DNA of 64,000 nucleotides from the NCBI RefSeq assembly GCF_013372105.1, contig NZ_CP053825.1, positions 992,001-1,056,000 on the forward strand. Direction: 5' to 3'. This stretch comes from Campylobacter armoricus (GTDB taxonomy: Bacteria; Campylobacterota; Campylobacteria; Campylobacterales; Campylobacteraceae). The notes under the pieces were generated by a model, which was given only the letters and a program-made list of their open reading frames with translations, had not been told where the DNA came from and made no database searches. A program made the position numbers and the translations under genes. Positions 47,834-57,560 of the stretch are shown here, piece by piece (the first letter of the stretch is position 1; every line of letters starts with the position of its first letter).

Positions 47834-48808
47834 TTACACCGTTCCTTTTTCATACATGGATCTTAATTTTTCTTTTTCTTGTTTCTTTTTTAATTTTTCT
47901 AATTCTTTTTGACGATAGTTCATAACACTAAATTTAAACCATAAAAGTGCTGGACTTGCCACAAATATAGAACTTGCAGTACCTGCTACAATACCTACTA
48001 TCATTGTTAATGCAAAACCTTCTATCATAGATCCACCAAAGAAATAAAGCACAACAACAGTGATTAAAGTTAAACCTGTAGTTAAAGTAGTTCTTGATAA
48101 GGTTGCCGAGACAGATTCGTTAATAATTAAATCAAGCTTTGAATTTTTGCTTGTTTTAACACCTTCTCTAATTCTATCAAAAATAATAATTGTATCATTT
48201 AAAGAATACCCAAGCACAGTTAAAACAGCCGCTAAAATATCTAAATTTACATCTATTTCAAATAAAGCAATAGCACCTAAAGTGATAACTATATCATGAA
48301 TTTCACACACAATAGAAGCCATAGCAAAACGCCATTCAAATCTTACTGCCAAATAAATCAAAATAGCAATTAAAGAAATTCCTACTGCCATAAGTCCTTT
48401 ATTACGCAGCTCATCTCCTACTTTTGGACCTACCACATCCACACGACGCACTTCAAATTTACCTGTATCTTTTAATAAATTCGCAACACTTTGTCCAATA
48501 TCACTTCCTAAACTATCACTACTTCCTGAAAAACGAACAATCACTTCATTTGCACTACCAAACTCAGTTACACTAGCACCTTTTAAATTTTCATTGACAG
48601 CTAAAGCTTTACGAATTTCAGCTAAAGGAGCCTTTTGCTCATATTGAAGTTGCACTAAGGTTCCACCGGTAAAATCAATACCAAAATTTAAACCTTTGGT
48701 AAAAAGGATAAAAATAGAACCAAAAAATAAAATAAAAGATAAAGAGATGGCTGCAAATCTCATTCTCATAAAATCATAAACATGTTTTTGACTAAAAAAT
48801 TGCATCAA
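47834..48808 (-). CDS. secF: Protein translocase subunit SecF
   Basis: SecF works with SecD to use the proton gradient to pull proteins through SecYEG. The 324 residues have the opening KGLNFGIDFTGGTLVQLQYE. Six membrane segments follow, with the RND motif VLTVLGYSLNDTIIIFDRIRE around residue 195 (residues quoted in part: GYSLNDTIIIFDR). The ATG region overlaps secD by four bases. Confidence 0.96.
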   Translation of the reverse strand: MMQFFSQKHVYDFMRMRFAAISLSFILFFGSIFILFTKGLNFGIDFTGGTLVQLQYEQKAPLAEIRKALAVNENLKGASVTEFGSANEVIVRFSGSSDSLGSDIGQSVANLLKDTGKFEVRRVDVVGPKVGDELRNKGLMAVGISLIAILIYLAVRFEWRFAMASIVCEIHDIVITLGAIALFEIDVNLDILAAVLTVLGYSLNDTIIIFDRIREGVKTSKNSKLDLIINESVSATLSRTTLTTGLTLITVVVLYFFGGSMIEGFALTMIVGIVAGTASSIFVASPALLWFKFSVMNYRQKELEKLKKKQEKEKLRSMYEKGTV

Positions 48809-50388
48809 GGTCTCCTATATCCAAACCATAATCTTGTATTATTACTTTTTTCCATACGATTCATAAACATTTCAAACATACCATGCGTTCCCACAATGGC
48901 AGTAATCATTGAAACTAAAATTCCTATACTTAAAGTTACTGCAAAACCTTTTACTGCACCTGTTCCATAAGCATAAAGAACTATTGAAGTAATAAGTGAA
49001 GTAATATTTGAATCCAAAATTGCACTCATTGCGTGTTTATAACCACTTTCGACACTTTGTCTTATACTAGCACCTTCTCGCAATAATTCTCTAATTCTTT
49101 CATTAATAATAACATTTGCATCAACTGCCATACCTACAGTTAAGACAAGTCCTGCCATACCTGGTAAAGTTAATGTGGCTCCAAACATAGCCATTACAGC
49201 AATGATTACTAAAATATTTGCAACCAAAGCAATATTGGCAAAAATTCCTGCTATACCATAATATATCACCATAAAAGCAATAACCAATATAGAAGCACCT
49301 GCTAAAGCTATCATACTCATTTTAATACTATCAGCACCTAAAGATGGACCAACACTTCTTTTTTCAAGCATTTTAACTGGCGCCAAAAGCGCTCCACTTC
49401 TTAGAGCAATAGCCACATCATGAGCTTCTTCAACACTAAAACTACCGCTAATTTGACCACTACCTCCGCCTATTCTTTCATTGATTCTTGGAGCTGAATA
49501 TACTTTATTATCTAAAACTATAGCTAAGCGTTTTCCTACATTATTTCCTGTGTAATCTCCAAATTTTTTCGCACCTTCTGAATTTAAAGTAAAATTAATC
49601 ACTGGAAGATTATTACTTTGTGCAAAACCTACTTTAGCATCTGTTAGCATAGAACCATCAAGAATAGGTATGGATTTTACAAGATATTTAATTTGAGGAT
49701 TTTTAGCATCTTCTAAAATCAAATCTCCGTATTCAGCCGCTTGGCTTGGAGTAAGATTATTTACTTGATCCATTCTAACATCATCAACTTCCATTAATTG
49801 CAAATGCGCAGCTTTTGCAATAAGCTCTCTAGCTCTAGCCTCATCTGCGGCAGTTTTTATACCTGGAAGTTCCACAAGAATTTTATCTTCACCAGATCTT
49901 GCAACATTTGGCTCTGCAAGACCAAATTGATCAAGTCTATTTCTAATAGTTTCTACAGCTTGCAAAATAGCTTGTTCATGAGTTTGTTTGATTTCTTCTT
50001 GGGTTAAAGAAAGCATGTAGTGTAAATTTTCATGTGTAATAGCTAAACCTTTAATATCTTTTAATAATAAATCGACTTTAGCCATATCATTTTCATCTAA
50101 TAAGGTAAATTCAATACTAGTATCATTTACTTTGATTTTATCGACAATAATATCTTCTTTATTAATTGAATAACTAAGAGAAGAAGCTATAGATTTAACC
50201 TTTGATTTAACAGCCTCTTCCACTTCTACACCCAATAACATATGCAAACCGCCTTGCAAGTCAAGCCCTAAATTGATCTTAGCACCACTTTGGGTTTGCA
50301 TAAAAGAAGGTATAGAAAAAACAAGTCCTATAAGAAAAACTACAAAGAAAATAATACTTCTGTAAGTAATTTTTCCACTACGCATCAA
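48805..50388 (-). CDS. secD: Protein translocase subunit SecD
   Basis: SecD of 527 residues. The N-terminal membrane helix is followed by GLDLQGGLHMLLGVE and the large periplasmic region with IRNRLDQFGLAEPNVARSGE. The RND domain carries LTVGMAVDANVIINERIRE, with the proton-relay Asp in VDANV. It starts 11 bases inside the 3' end of yajC and couples to secF. Confidence 0.97.
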   Translation of the reverse strand: MMRSGKITYRSIIFFVVFLIGLVFSIPSFMQTQSGAKINLGLDLQGGLHMLLGVEVEEAVKSKVKSIASSLSYSINKEDIIVDKIKVNDTSIEFTLLDENDMAKVDLLLKDIKGLAITHENLHYMLSLTQEEIKQTHEQAILQAVETIRNRLDQFGLAEPNVARSGEDKILVELPGIKTAADEARARELIAKAAHLQLMEVDDVRMDQVNNLTPSQAAEYGDLILEDAKNPQIKYLVKSIPILDGSMLTDAKVGFAQSNNLPVINFTLNSEGAKKFGDYTGNNVGKRLAIVLDNKVYSAPRINERIGGGSGQISGSFSVEEAHDVAIALRSGALLAPVKMLEKRSVGPSLGADSIKMSMIALAGASILVIAFMVIYYGIAGIFANIALVANILVIIAVMAMFGATLTLPGMAGLVLTVGMAVDANVIINERIRELLREGASIRQSVESGYKHAMSAILDSNITSLITSIVLYAYGTGAVKGFAVTLSIGILVSMITAIVGTHGMFEMFMNRMEKSNNTRLWFGYRRP

Positions 50389-50653
50389 TTTTCTTTGCTA
50401 TAAAATCTCTAGAAATTTTTACAACTACATTTTCATCGTTAAGCTTAACTTTGATAAAATCTTCTTCTGGTTTTACCACCTCGCAAATTATCCCACCATT
50501 TGTGATGATTTTATCTCCTTTTTCTAAAGATAAAACCATTAATTTATGGTCTTTTGCTTGTTTTTGTTGTGGTCTAATAACCAAAAAATAAAAAATCGCA
50601 AAAAGCACAATGAGAGGCAACAATGAAGTCCAAATATTTCCGTTTTCTGCCAT
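50378..50653 (-). CDS. yajC: Preprotein translocase accessory protein YajC
   Basis: The 91 residues include one membrane helix (LLPLIVLFAIFYFLVIRPQQ) with the RPQQK motif, then a small beta domain GDKIITNGGIICEVVKPEED. YajC associates with SecDF. Its 5' end overlaps the start of lnt on the other strand by 31 bases, so the two genes read apart from an overlapping start region. Confidence 0.96.
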   Translation of the reverse strand: MAENGNIWTSLLPLIVLFAIFYFLVIRPQQKQAKDHKLMVLSLEKGDKIITNGGIICEVVKPEEDFIKVKLNDENVVVKISRDFIAKKIDA

Positions 50654-51945
50654 TTCTTCCCCTTTTTTTTAAATTCATAAATTCTAATTCTACCATTTTT
50701 AAAATAATAAAAGCCTTTTTTTCTGCACTTTTATTATCAAATTTTATTTATTTTTCTTTTTTTGAAAATTTATTTTTTGAATTTATATCACCTTTTTTAA
50801 GTATTTATGGTTTAGTTTTACTATTAAGAAACAAAAGCATAATTGGATATTTTTATACTGGATTTTTTATAGGAATTTTGTGGTTTTGGTGGATAGGTCT
50901 ATCTTCAATTTACTTTAATCTAGTTTATTTAATCCCTTTAGAAATTTTATTAATTGGTGTTATTTATGGAATTTTATTTTTAATATGTTTTTTTCTTAAA
51001 TATGATTTTTTAAGACTTTGTGGAATTTTCTTGCTTAGTTTTGTTCATCCTTTTGGCTTTGATTGGTTAAATTGGGGTGTTTTAAGTGTATATGGGATCT
51101 TTGATGCAAGTTATCAAGGTATTATAACTATGTTTTTAATTGCTTATTTTTATTATGAAAAATATATTTCAAGATATTACAAAATAGCAATCATTCTAAT
51201 TCTTATTCTAATCGGCGTACAATACAATCAAAAACAACCACAAACACTAAATTTAGACTATAAATTAATCCAAACTACTATCTCTCAAGATCAAAAATTT
51301 ATACAAGAAAATTTACAAGCCCATTCTAAAGAAATTTTTTATCAAATAAATCAAGCTATAAAAGAAGATAAAGAAGTGATTGTTTTTCCAGAAACTGCCT
51401 TTGCATTTGCCCTAAATAAAGCACCAAGCTATTTACAAAGTCTAAAAGAACTATCAAAACAAATTATTATCATCACGGGCGCTATTAGTGCCGCGCCTAA
51501 TCATCTTTATAATAGCACTTATGTTTTCAATAATGGAAAAATAGAAGTTTTCAACAAACATTATCTTGTGCCTTTTGGAGAAGAAATTCCTATATTTAAA
51601 AACTTTTTTAAAAAATACCTTTTAAACATTGATGAATTTTCAAAAGGAAAGGAATTAAATCAATACAATCTAAACAATCAACTCATCACCAATGCTATTT
51701 GTTTTGAAGCCACCAAAGAAAAACTTTACAAACACTCAAAAATCATCATAGCTATTTCGAATAATGCTTGGTTTAATTTTTCAAGTGAATACAAATTACA
51801 AAATTTTCTAATGCGTTTTTATGCAAATAATTACAATGTCAGTATATATCATGCGGTTAATGGAAAAGAAAATGCAGTAATAAAATCTAAAGAAATGTTG
51901 GTTGTGAAAATAAAAGAAAAATTTTTAAAGAAAAATGAAGCTTAA
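50623..51945 (+). CDS. lnt: Apolipoprotein N-acyltransferase
   Basis: Lnt adds the third acyl chain to lipoproteins in the inner membrane. The 440 residues have N-terminal membrane helices and a carbon-nitrogen hydrolase domain. The catalytic Glu is in VIVFPETAFAF, the Lys region is VFNKHYLVPFGEEIP, and the Cys is in NAICFEATKEK. It is shorter than E. coli Lnt (512). The ATG at 50623 has GAGAGG five bases upstream, which favours it even though it overlaps yajC. No other in-frame ATG is near. Confidence 0.9.
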   Translation: MKSKYFRFLPFLPLFFKFINSNSTIFKIIKAFFSALLLSNFIYFSFFENLFFEFISPFLSIYGLVLLLRNKSIIGYFYTGFFIGILWFWWIGLSSIYFNLVYLIPLEILLIGVIYGILFLICFFLKYDFLRLCGIFLLSFVHPFGFDWLNWGVLSVYGIFDASYQGIITMFLIAYFYYEKYISRYYKIAIILILILIGVQYNQKQPQTLNLDYKLIQTTISQDQKFIQENLQAHSKEIFYQINQAIKEDKEVIVFPETAFAFALNKAPSYLQSLKELSKQIIIITGAISAAPNHLYNSTYVFNNGKIEVFNKHYLVPFGEEIPIFKNFFKKYLLNIDEFSKGKELNQYNLNNQLITNAICFEATKEKLYKHSKIIIAISNNAWFNFSSEYKLQNFLMRFYANNYNVSIYHAVNGKENAVIKSKEMLVVKIKEKFLKKNEA

Positions 51946-51957
51946 AAGCTTCATTTT
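51932..51957. terminator. Bidirectional terminator between lnt and metK
   Basis: A perfect 12-bp stem (51932-51943 with 51946-51957), AAAATGAAGCTT/AAGCTTCATTTT, has a two-base loop. The lnt stop codon is in the stem and loop, and part of the metK stop is in the right arm. Confidence 0.8.
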
Positions 51958-53149
51958 ATAGTGTTTTAAATTCATCAACCGCATCTAATTTTTCCCAAGG
52001 ATAATCAGCCTGCCCCACTTGACCACGAGCAGCTACATCAGCATACATAAAAGTATCTTTACTAGGTTTATCAAGATTAAATTTATTTTTAATCCAATTT
52101 GGTGTCAAAGGGAAAGTTTTCATTACAAAATCACTTAAAATATCATCATTTAATCTTGTATTTGTTCCCATACAATCCACACTCACAGAAGTTGGCTTGG
52201 CCACACCTATAGCATAGGAAAGTTGTACTATACATTTTTTAGCAAGACCTGCTGCTACTATATTTTTTGCAAGCCATCTTGCAGCATAAAGTCCGCTCCT
52301 ATCTACTTTTGTGTAATCTTTAGAAGATTGTGCACCACCGCCTATTGGAGCATAACCTCCAAAACTATCCACTATAAGCTTTCTTCCTGTTAAACCACTA
52401 TCGTGTAACGAGCTATGATTTACATATTTTCCAGTAGGATTAATCAAAATTCTTGTTTTTTCTGGACAAAAAAGTTCTTTTGGCAAATTTGAATCTAAAA
52501 TTAATTCCATCACTAAAGCTCTTAAATCTTCAATCTTCATATTTTCAACACAAGGAGCTGAAACTACAATAGTATGAATTCTTTGTGGTTTGCAATTTTC
52601 AAAATTTTCTTTATTTGTATAATCAATTGTAACTTGAGTTTTAATATCTACCCCAAGTTTATCGGGATTGTTTTTTGCAAACTCATAAACTTTATCACAA
52701 AGCATTCTCGCATAAGAAATAGCAGCCGGCATATATTCTTTTGCTTCATTACTTGCAAAACCAAACATTATCCCTTGATCACCTGCTCCAATTTCTCCAT
52801 CTTCTTGATCAACACCTTGATTAATATCAGGACTTTGTTCATTTAAAAACACCAATACATCCAAATCATCAGGATGTAAGCATTGTTTTTTGTTAAAATG
52901 GGGATGTCCATCATAACCAATGTCTGCTAGAGCCTTTTTTACGATATTTTCATAATCTTGTTTTTCTAGCTTATGTTTTGATTTAATCTCACCACCAATT
53001 ACTACTTTATTTCCTGCTACAAAAACCTCGCTAGCAACTCTTGAATCTTTATCATGAGTTAAAAACTCATCTACTATACTATCAGCTATAATATCAGCAC
53101 ATTTATCAGGATGTCCTGCACTTACAACTTCAGAAGTAAATAAATACAT
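51956..53149 (-). CDS. metK: S-adenosylmethionine synthase
   Basis: MetK makes AdoMet from Met and ATP. The 397 residues include SEVVSAGHPDKCADIIADSI (start), EIGAGDQGIMFGFA, GRKLIVDSFGGYAPIGGGA and KDYTKVDRSGLYAARWLAKN. All substrate-binding blocks are present. It is transcribed alone, divergent from sstT. Confidence 0.97.
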   Translation of the reverse strand: MYLFTSEVVSAGHPDKCADIIADSIVDEFLTHDKDSRVASEVFVAGNKVVIGGEIKSKHKLEKQDYENIVKKALADIGYDGHPHFNKKQCLHPDDLDVLVFLNEQSPDINQGVDQEDGEIGAGDQGIMFGFASNEAKEYMPAAISYARMLCDKVYEFAKNNPDKLGVDIKTQVTIDYTNKENFENCKPQRIHTIVVSAPCVENMKIEDLRALVMELILDSNLPKELFCPEKTRILINPTGKYVNHSSLHDSGLTGRKLIVDSFGGYAPIGGGAQSSKDYTKVDRSGLYAARWLAKNIVAAGLAKKCIVQLSYAIGVAKPTSVSVDCMGTNTRLNDDILSDFVMKTFPLTPNWIKNKFNLDKPSKDTFMYADVAARGQVGQADYPWEKLDAVDEFKTL

Positions 53150-53215
53150 AATCTTTACATTCCTTAATTAATAAAATATTTATAGTATCTTATCACAAGC
53201 TAGCTTAAAAATCAA

Positions 53216-53233
53216 AAAGCTTATTTAAGCTTT
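53216..53233. repeat. Short palindrome in the metK-sstT divergent region
   Basis: AAAGCTTATTTAAGCTTT is an 18-base palindrome (8-bp arms, 53216-53223 with 53226-53233, TT centre). It sits eight bases upstream of the candidate sstT -10 box and could be an operator. Confidence 0.45.
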
Positions 53234-53240
53234 ACTTTGT

Positions 53241-53246
53241 TAGAAT
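53241..53246 (+). promoter_or_regulatory. Extended -10 box of the sstT-clpA gene run
   Basis: TGTTAGAAT contains a -10 TAGAAT with upstream TG. It is 36 bases before the sstT ATG and the only good promoter-like sequence I see before a run of closely spaced genes to the window end. Confidence 0.5.
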
Positions 53247-53281
53247 AAATTAAAATTTAATCACTACAAAAAAGGTAAAAA

Positions 53282-54508
53282 ATGAATATATTTTCTTGTG
53301 CAATTAAACGCTATAAAGATGGAAATCTTATTTTGCAAATTTGCATAGGTATTATTTTAGGAATTTTAATAGGTGTATTTTCTAAAGACTTAGCTATTTT
53401 TGCAAATATCTTTGGTGCTTTATTTACAGGTGCATTAAAAGCTATAGCACCAATTTTAGTTTTTATTTTGGTATTAACAACTATATGCACAAAAGAATTT
53501 AACCACGGAAGTGAAAAAATCAAACATATTATTTTTTTATATATATTTGGAACTTTTTTAGCTTCTTTAAGTGCGGTTACCATAAGTTTTATTTTTCCTA
53601 TAGAGCTTGTATTAACCGATATTGAAAAAGCTTCTTCTACAAGCCCAACACATATAGGTGAAGTATTTAAAACATTATTATTTCAAATAGTTGATAATCC
53701 CATTCATGCTTTATCTTCAGGAAATTATTTAAGTATTTTAGCTTGGGCTATAGGTGGAGGTTTTGCTCTAAGACATTGTTCAAATGATGCAAAACAACTT
53801 TTTACTGATATCAATGAAGGTGTTTTAAAAATTGTTAAATTCATAGTCAAACTTGCTCCTTTTGGAATTTTTGGACTTGTAGCAAATTCAGTTGCTCAAA
53901 CAGGAGCAGCAGGGCTTTTAAGCTATATGAAATTATTGATAATTTTAGTTTTAACTATGTTTTTTGTAGCATTTGTAATTAACGCTTTAATCGTATTTGC
54001 ATATACAAAAAAAAATCCCTATCCTTTAATTTTTATATGTTTAAAACATAGTGCTGTTTTTGCATTTTTCACAAGAAGTTCTGCTGCAAATATCCCTGTA
54101 AATATGGCTCTTTGTTCTAAGTTAAATATCAATAATAATCTATATAGTATTTCCATTCCGCTAGGAGCCACAATTAATATGGCAGGAGCAGCTGTAACTA
54201 TAGCTATACTAAGTCTTGCAGCAGCTCATACGGTAGGTATTGAAATAAATTTTTTACAAGCTATGCTTTTAAGTGTTTTAGCTGCCTTTGCAGCTTGTGG
54301 AGCCAGTGGTGTTGCTGGAGGTTCACTTTTACTCATTCCTTTAGCTTGCTCTTTGTTTAATATTGATTATGATATAGCTATGCAGGTAGTTGCGGTTGGT
54401 TTTATCATAGGAGTTATCCAAGATAGTGTTGAAACTGCATTAAATAGCTCTACCGATGTTTTATTTAGTGCAATTTGTTCAGATAATGAGCTTAATTTAA
54501 AAATTTAA
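53282..54508 (+). CDS. sstT: Serine/threonine sodium symporter SstT
   Basis: The 408-residue protein belongs to the dicarboxylate/amino acid:cation symporter family. It has hairpin-like [13 protein letters not shown] and the C-terminal [16 protein letters not shown] block, ending [18 protein letters not shown], the SstT-type version. It imports serine, a major carbon source for Campylobacter. About eight membrane segments are visible. The pyrB gene follows after nine bases. Confidence 0.93.
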   Translation: MNIFSCAIKRYKDGNLILQICIGIILGILIGVFSKDLAIFANIFGALFTGALKAIAPILVFILVLTTICTKEFNHGSEKIKHIIFLYIFGTFLASLSAVTISFIFPIELVLTDIEKASSTSPTHIGEVFKTLLFQIVDNPIHALSSGNYLSILAWAIGGGFALRHCSNDAKQLFTDINEGVLKIVKFIVKLAPFGIFGLVANSVAQTGAAGLLSYMKLLIILVLTMFFVAFVINALIVFAYTKKNPYPLIFICLKHSAVFAFFTRSSAANIPVNMALCSKLNINNNLYSISIPLGATINMAGAAVTIAILSLAAAHTVGIEINFLQAMLLSVLAAFAACGASGVAGGSLLLIPLACSLFNIDYDIAMQVVAVGFIIGVIQDSVETALNSSTDVLFSAICSDNELNLKI

Positions 54509-54517
54509 GGAGGACTT

Positions 54518-55396
54518 ATGAGGCATTTAATTACTACGAAAGATTTTAGCAATGATGAAATTTTGGCTTTATTTAAAGAAGCAAAAGAATTTTTAGATGA
54601 AAAACCACGCACATTTTTAGAAGGAAAAAGTGTTACAACTATATTTTTCGAAAATTCAACTCGCACTCAATCAAGCTTTGAGACAGCTGCAAGAAGACTA
54701 GGTGCTAGAGTTTTAAAACTAGATGTTTCAAGAAGTAGCTCTAGCAAAGGCGAAACACTTTTTGATACTGCTGCAAATTTAGATGCGATGGCACCAAATG
54801 CTATTGTAGTCAGACATAAAAATTCAGGCGTTCCTCATACTTTAGCAAATTATACTCATTGTCCTATAGTTAATGGAGGTGATGGTAAACATGCTCATCC
54901 TACTCAAGCTTTACTTGATCTTTTTACTATAATGGAGCATTTTGACTATAATATTAAAGGTAAAAAAATAGCAATAGTAGGAGATATTAAAAACTCACGC
55001 GTTGCTGCTTCAAATTTAGAATTATTACCTCGTTTTGGTATAGATATTACCCTAGTAGCCCCACCTCATTTTATGCCAAATTATCCTATTAATAAAACAA
55101 ATAAATTAAAAGAAGTTATTGAAGATATAGATATCATTATGAGCCTTAGAACGCAAACCGAAAGACACAATATACCAACCTATGCATCGCTTAAAGATTA
55201 TGCAAATGATTTTTGTATTAGCAAAAACTTAATTAAAGATAAAAATCTCATCATCTTGCATCCTGGCCCTGTCCATAGAAATATTGATATTAGTGATGAA
55301 GTAATGGCTGATAAAAGATGCAAGGTTTTAACCCAAGTTAAAAACGGCGTTGCTATTAGAATGGCTGTATTAAAAAAACTCATTTTAGAAAGTTAA
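54518..55396 (+). CDS. pyrB: Aspartate carbamoyltransferase catalytic subunit
   Basis: PyrB makes carbamoyl aspartate in pyrimidine synthesis. The 292 residues include the carbamoyl phosphate motif [20 protein letters not shown], the [12 protein letters not shown] loop, [13 protein letters not shown] and the aspartate-site region [25 protein letters not shown] is near the end. No pyrI is adjacent. Confidence 0.97.
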   Translation: MRHLITTKDFSNDEILALFKEAKEFLDEKPRTFLEGKSVTTIFFENSTRTQSSFETAARRLGARVLKLDVSRSSSSKGETLFDTAANLDAMAPNAIVVRHKNSGVPHTLANYTHCPIVNGGDGKHAHPTQALLDLFTIMEHFDYNIKGKKIAIVGDIKNSRVAASNLELLPRFGIDITLVAPPHFMPNYPINKTNKLKEVIEDIDIIMSLRTQTERHNIPTYASLKDYANDFCISKNLIKDKNLIILHPGPVHRNIDISDEVMADKRCKVLTQVKNGVAIRMAVLKKLILES

Positions 55397-55399
55397 ACC

Positions 55400-57121
55400 A
55401 TGCAAAATTGGAATTTAAGTGTATTATTTAAAGATGAACAAGATTTAAATCTTTTTTTACAAAAAACTCAAAAAAAAGCTTATGAATTTAAAAAACAATA
55501 TGAAAATAATCTTCATAGTTTAGACAATGAACAATTTTTACAAGCTTTAAAAGGCTATGAGGAGTTAATCTTAAAACTTTCTCACATACTAACTTATGTA
55601 TATTTAAACTTTGCTCAAGATACTACCAAAGGTGCTTTTTATGCAAAATATGAAAATTTAAGCAAAAAGATAGAAGAAAATCTTTTATTTTTTGAGCTTG
55701 AATTTTGTGAGCTTGAAGAAAATAAAAGTAAAAGTTTTATAAAATTTTGCAAAGATTATGAGTTTTATCTAAACAATCTTATCAAACATAAAAAACACAA
55801 TCTTTCTAAAAAAGAAGAAAGAGTTATACTTATTTTATCAAGCACAGGTTCTAATGCTTTTGCAAGATTGTTTGATGAAACTTTTAGTACTTTAAAATTT
55901 AATCTCGAAGGACAAAAGCTAAGCGAAGAAGAAATTCTAAGCAAACTTTATGATAAAGATAGAAGTATTAGAAAAAAAGCTTCAAAATGTTTTAGCAAAA
56001 CTTTAAAAAAACAAAACAAGCTTTTAGTATATATTTTCAATATGATTAAAAGTGAGCTTGCTAGCATTTGCGAGTTAAGATCCTATGAAGATCCAGAAAC
56101 TCCAAGACATATAAGAAATCAAATTTCTAAAAAAAGCGTCAATGCCTTAATTAATGCTAGTGAAAATAGTTTTGATATAGTCTCTAAATTTTATAATGCA
56201 AAGAAAAAAATTCTAGGCTATAAAAAGTTAAAAGATTATGATCGTTATGCGCCCATTGGCAAAGAAATGCAAGTTGATTTTAATGAGGCAAAAAATATAG
56301 TTTTAAAAGCTTTTGAAAAATTTTCTAAAGACTTTTATATGATAGCAAAAGAAGCTTTTGAGAACAATTGGATTGATGTTTATCCTAAAGAATTTAAACA
56401 AAATGGTGCTTTCTCTCATTCAAGTACTCCACTAAGTCATCCTTTCATACTTTTAAACTACACTAATCAAAGACGCGATCTTTTTACTCTAGCACATGAG
56501 TTAGGACATACTATACACCAAAAGCTTTCTTATAAAGTAAGTTTTTTAAATCAAGATACACCTTTAACCACAGCTGAAACTGCTTCGGTATTTGCTGAAA
56601 TGTTAATTTTTGATTATATTAAAGAAAATTTAGACAAAGAAGAACTTTTGTCTTTATATGCTGCAAAAATTGAAGATATTTTTGCTACTCTTTATAGACA
56701 AATTAATTTTACTACTTTTGAGCGTAGATTTCACGCTAAAAAAGAAGAATTAAGTGCTCAAGAAATAAGTGAAATTTGGCTTGAAGAATCAAGAAAAATG
56801 TTTCAAGATAGTGTAGCTTTAACCAAAAATTATGCTCTTTGGTATTCTTATATTCCACATTTTATACATTCTCCATTTTATTGTTATGCTTATGCTTATG
56901 CACAACTTTTAGTTTTAGCACTTTATGGATTATACAAAAGTGGCAAATGTCCTAATTTTACTCAAATTTACATTGAGTTTTTAAGTAGTGGTGGAAGCAA
57001 AAGCCCAAAAGAACTTGTAGCTATGTTTGGTTTTGATATAGAAAATGATGAGTTTTGGAATATAGGCTTAAAGCAAGTTAGAATATTAGTTAATGAATTT
57101 TTAAGGCTAAGCAATGATTGA
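55400..57121 (+). CDS. pepF: Oligoendopeptidase F (M3 family)
   Basis: A 573-residue zinc peptidase of the M3B family that cleaves short peptides in the cytoplasm. The active site is LFTLAHELGHTIHQKLS (HELGH), with the third ligand Glu in TAETASVFAEMLIFD. The typical substrate-site block SPFYCYAYAYAQLL follows near the end. It overlaps the start of the SspB-like gene by eight bases. Confidence 0.94.
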   Translation: MQNWNLSVLFKDEQDLNLFLQKTQKKAYEFKKQYENNLHSLDNEQFLQALKGYEELILKLSHILTYVYLNFAQDTTKGAFYAKYENLSKKIEENLLFFELEFCELEENKSKSFIKFCKDYEFYLNNLIKHKKHNLSKKEERVILILSSTGSNAFARLFDETFSTLKFNLEGQKLSEEEILSKLYDKDRSIRKKASKCFSKTLKKQNKLLVYIFNMIKSELASICELRSYEDPETPRHIRNQISKKSVNALINASENSFDIVSKFYNAKKKILGYKKLKDYDRYAPIGKEMQVDFNEAKNIVLKAFEKFSKDFYMIAKEAFENNWIDVYPKEFKQNGAFSHSSTPLSHPFILLNYTNQRRDLFTLAHELGHTIHQKLSYKVSFLNQDTPLTTAETASVFAEMLIFDYIKENLDKEELLSLYAAKIEDIFATLYRQINFTTFERRFHAKKEELSAQEISEIWLEESRKMFQDSVALTKNYALWYSYIPHFIHSPFYCYAYAYAQLLVLALYGLYKSGKCPNFTQIYIEFLSSGGSKSPKELVAMFGFDIENDEFWNIGLKQVRILVNEFLRLSND

Positions 57122-57560
57122 TAAAATTTTAAATAATAAAAGTTTTATAAGTTTAATGCAAAAAAGTATTTATGAATGTTTGCAAATTTTAATCCAAGAA
57201 GATGTTGAATTTAACATTATAGTCAATACCAAATTTGTTACACTTGAACCTCCTTTGCCACCAGAATTAGATGTAGTAAGCAAAAATCCTTACTGCATTT
57301 TTGCACTTGGAGGCTATACTTTTAAATCTATAGTTTTAACAAATGAACATATGGAATTTCATGCGGGTTTTGGTCCTGATGATTTTGCAACTTTTGTTAG
57401 AGTAGATTTAGGCGCAATTACTCAAATTCAAGTTGAAGATAATATCATTTTTGTAAATTTTTCAAACTATTTTAAAAAGCAAAATGATCAAAAATTAAAA
57501 GAAAAATCCATGAACGCTTTTTTAAATAATCCTAATAACAAAGACTTGCTAAAAAGATGA
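57114..57560 (+). CDS. Putative SspB-like ClpXP adaptor
   Basis: The protein is annotated in relatives as hypothetical. Its 148 residues can be laid on E. coli SspB by eye: an N-terminal helix (MQKSIYECLQILIQ, 15-28), strand FNIIVNTKFVTL with PPLPPELD (33-52), CIFALGGYTFKSIVL, then EFHAGFGPDDFATFVRVDLG (81-100) followed by AITQIQVEDN, opposite FNARFGGIPRQVSVPLAAVL and AIYAREN in SspB. A polar linker leads to a basic-hydrophobic end DLLKR, like SspB's ClpX-binding tail. SspB tethers ssrA-tagged proteins to ClpXP. smpB, clpS and clpA follow in the same gene run. This is inference from pattern. Confidence 0.6.
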   Translation: MIDKILNNKSFISLMQKSIYECLQILIQEDVEFNIIVNTKFVTLEPPLPPELDVVSKNPYCIFALGGYTFKSIVLTNEHMEFHAGFGPDDFATFVRVDLGAITQIQVEDNIIFVNFSNYFKKQNDQKLKEKSMNAFLNNPNNKDLLKR

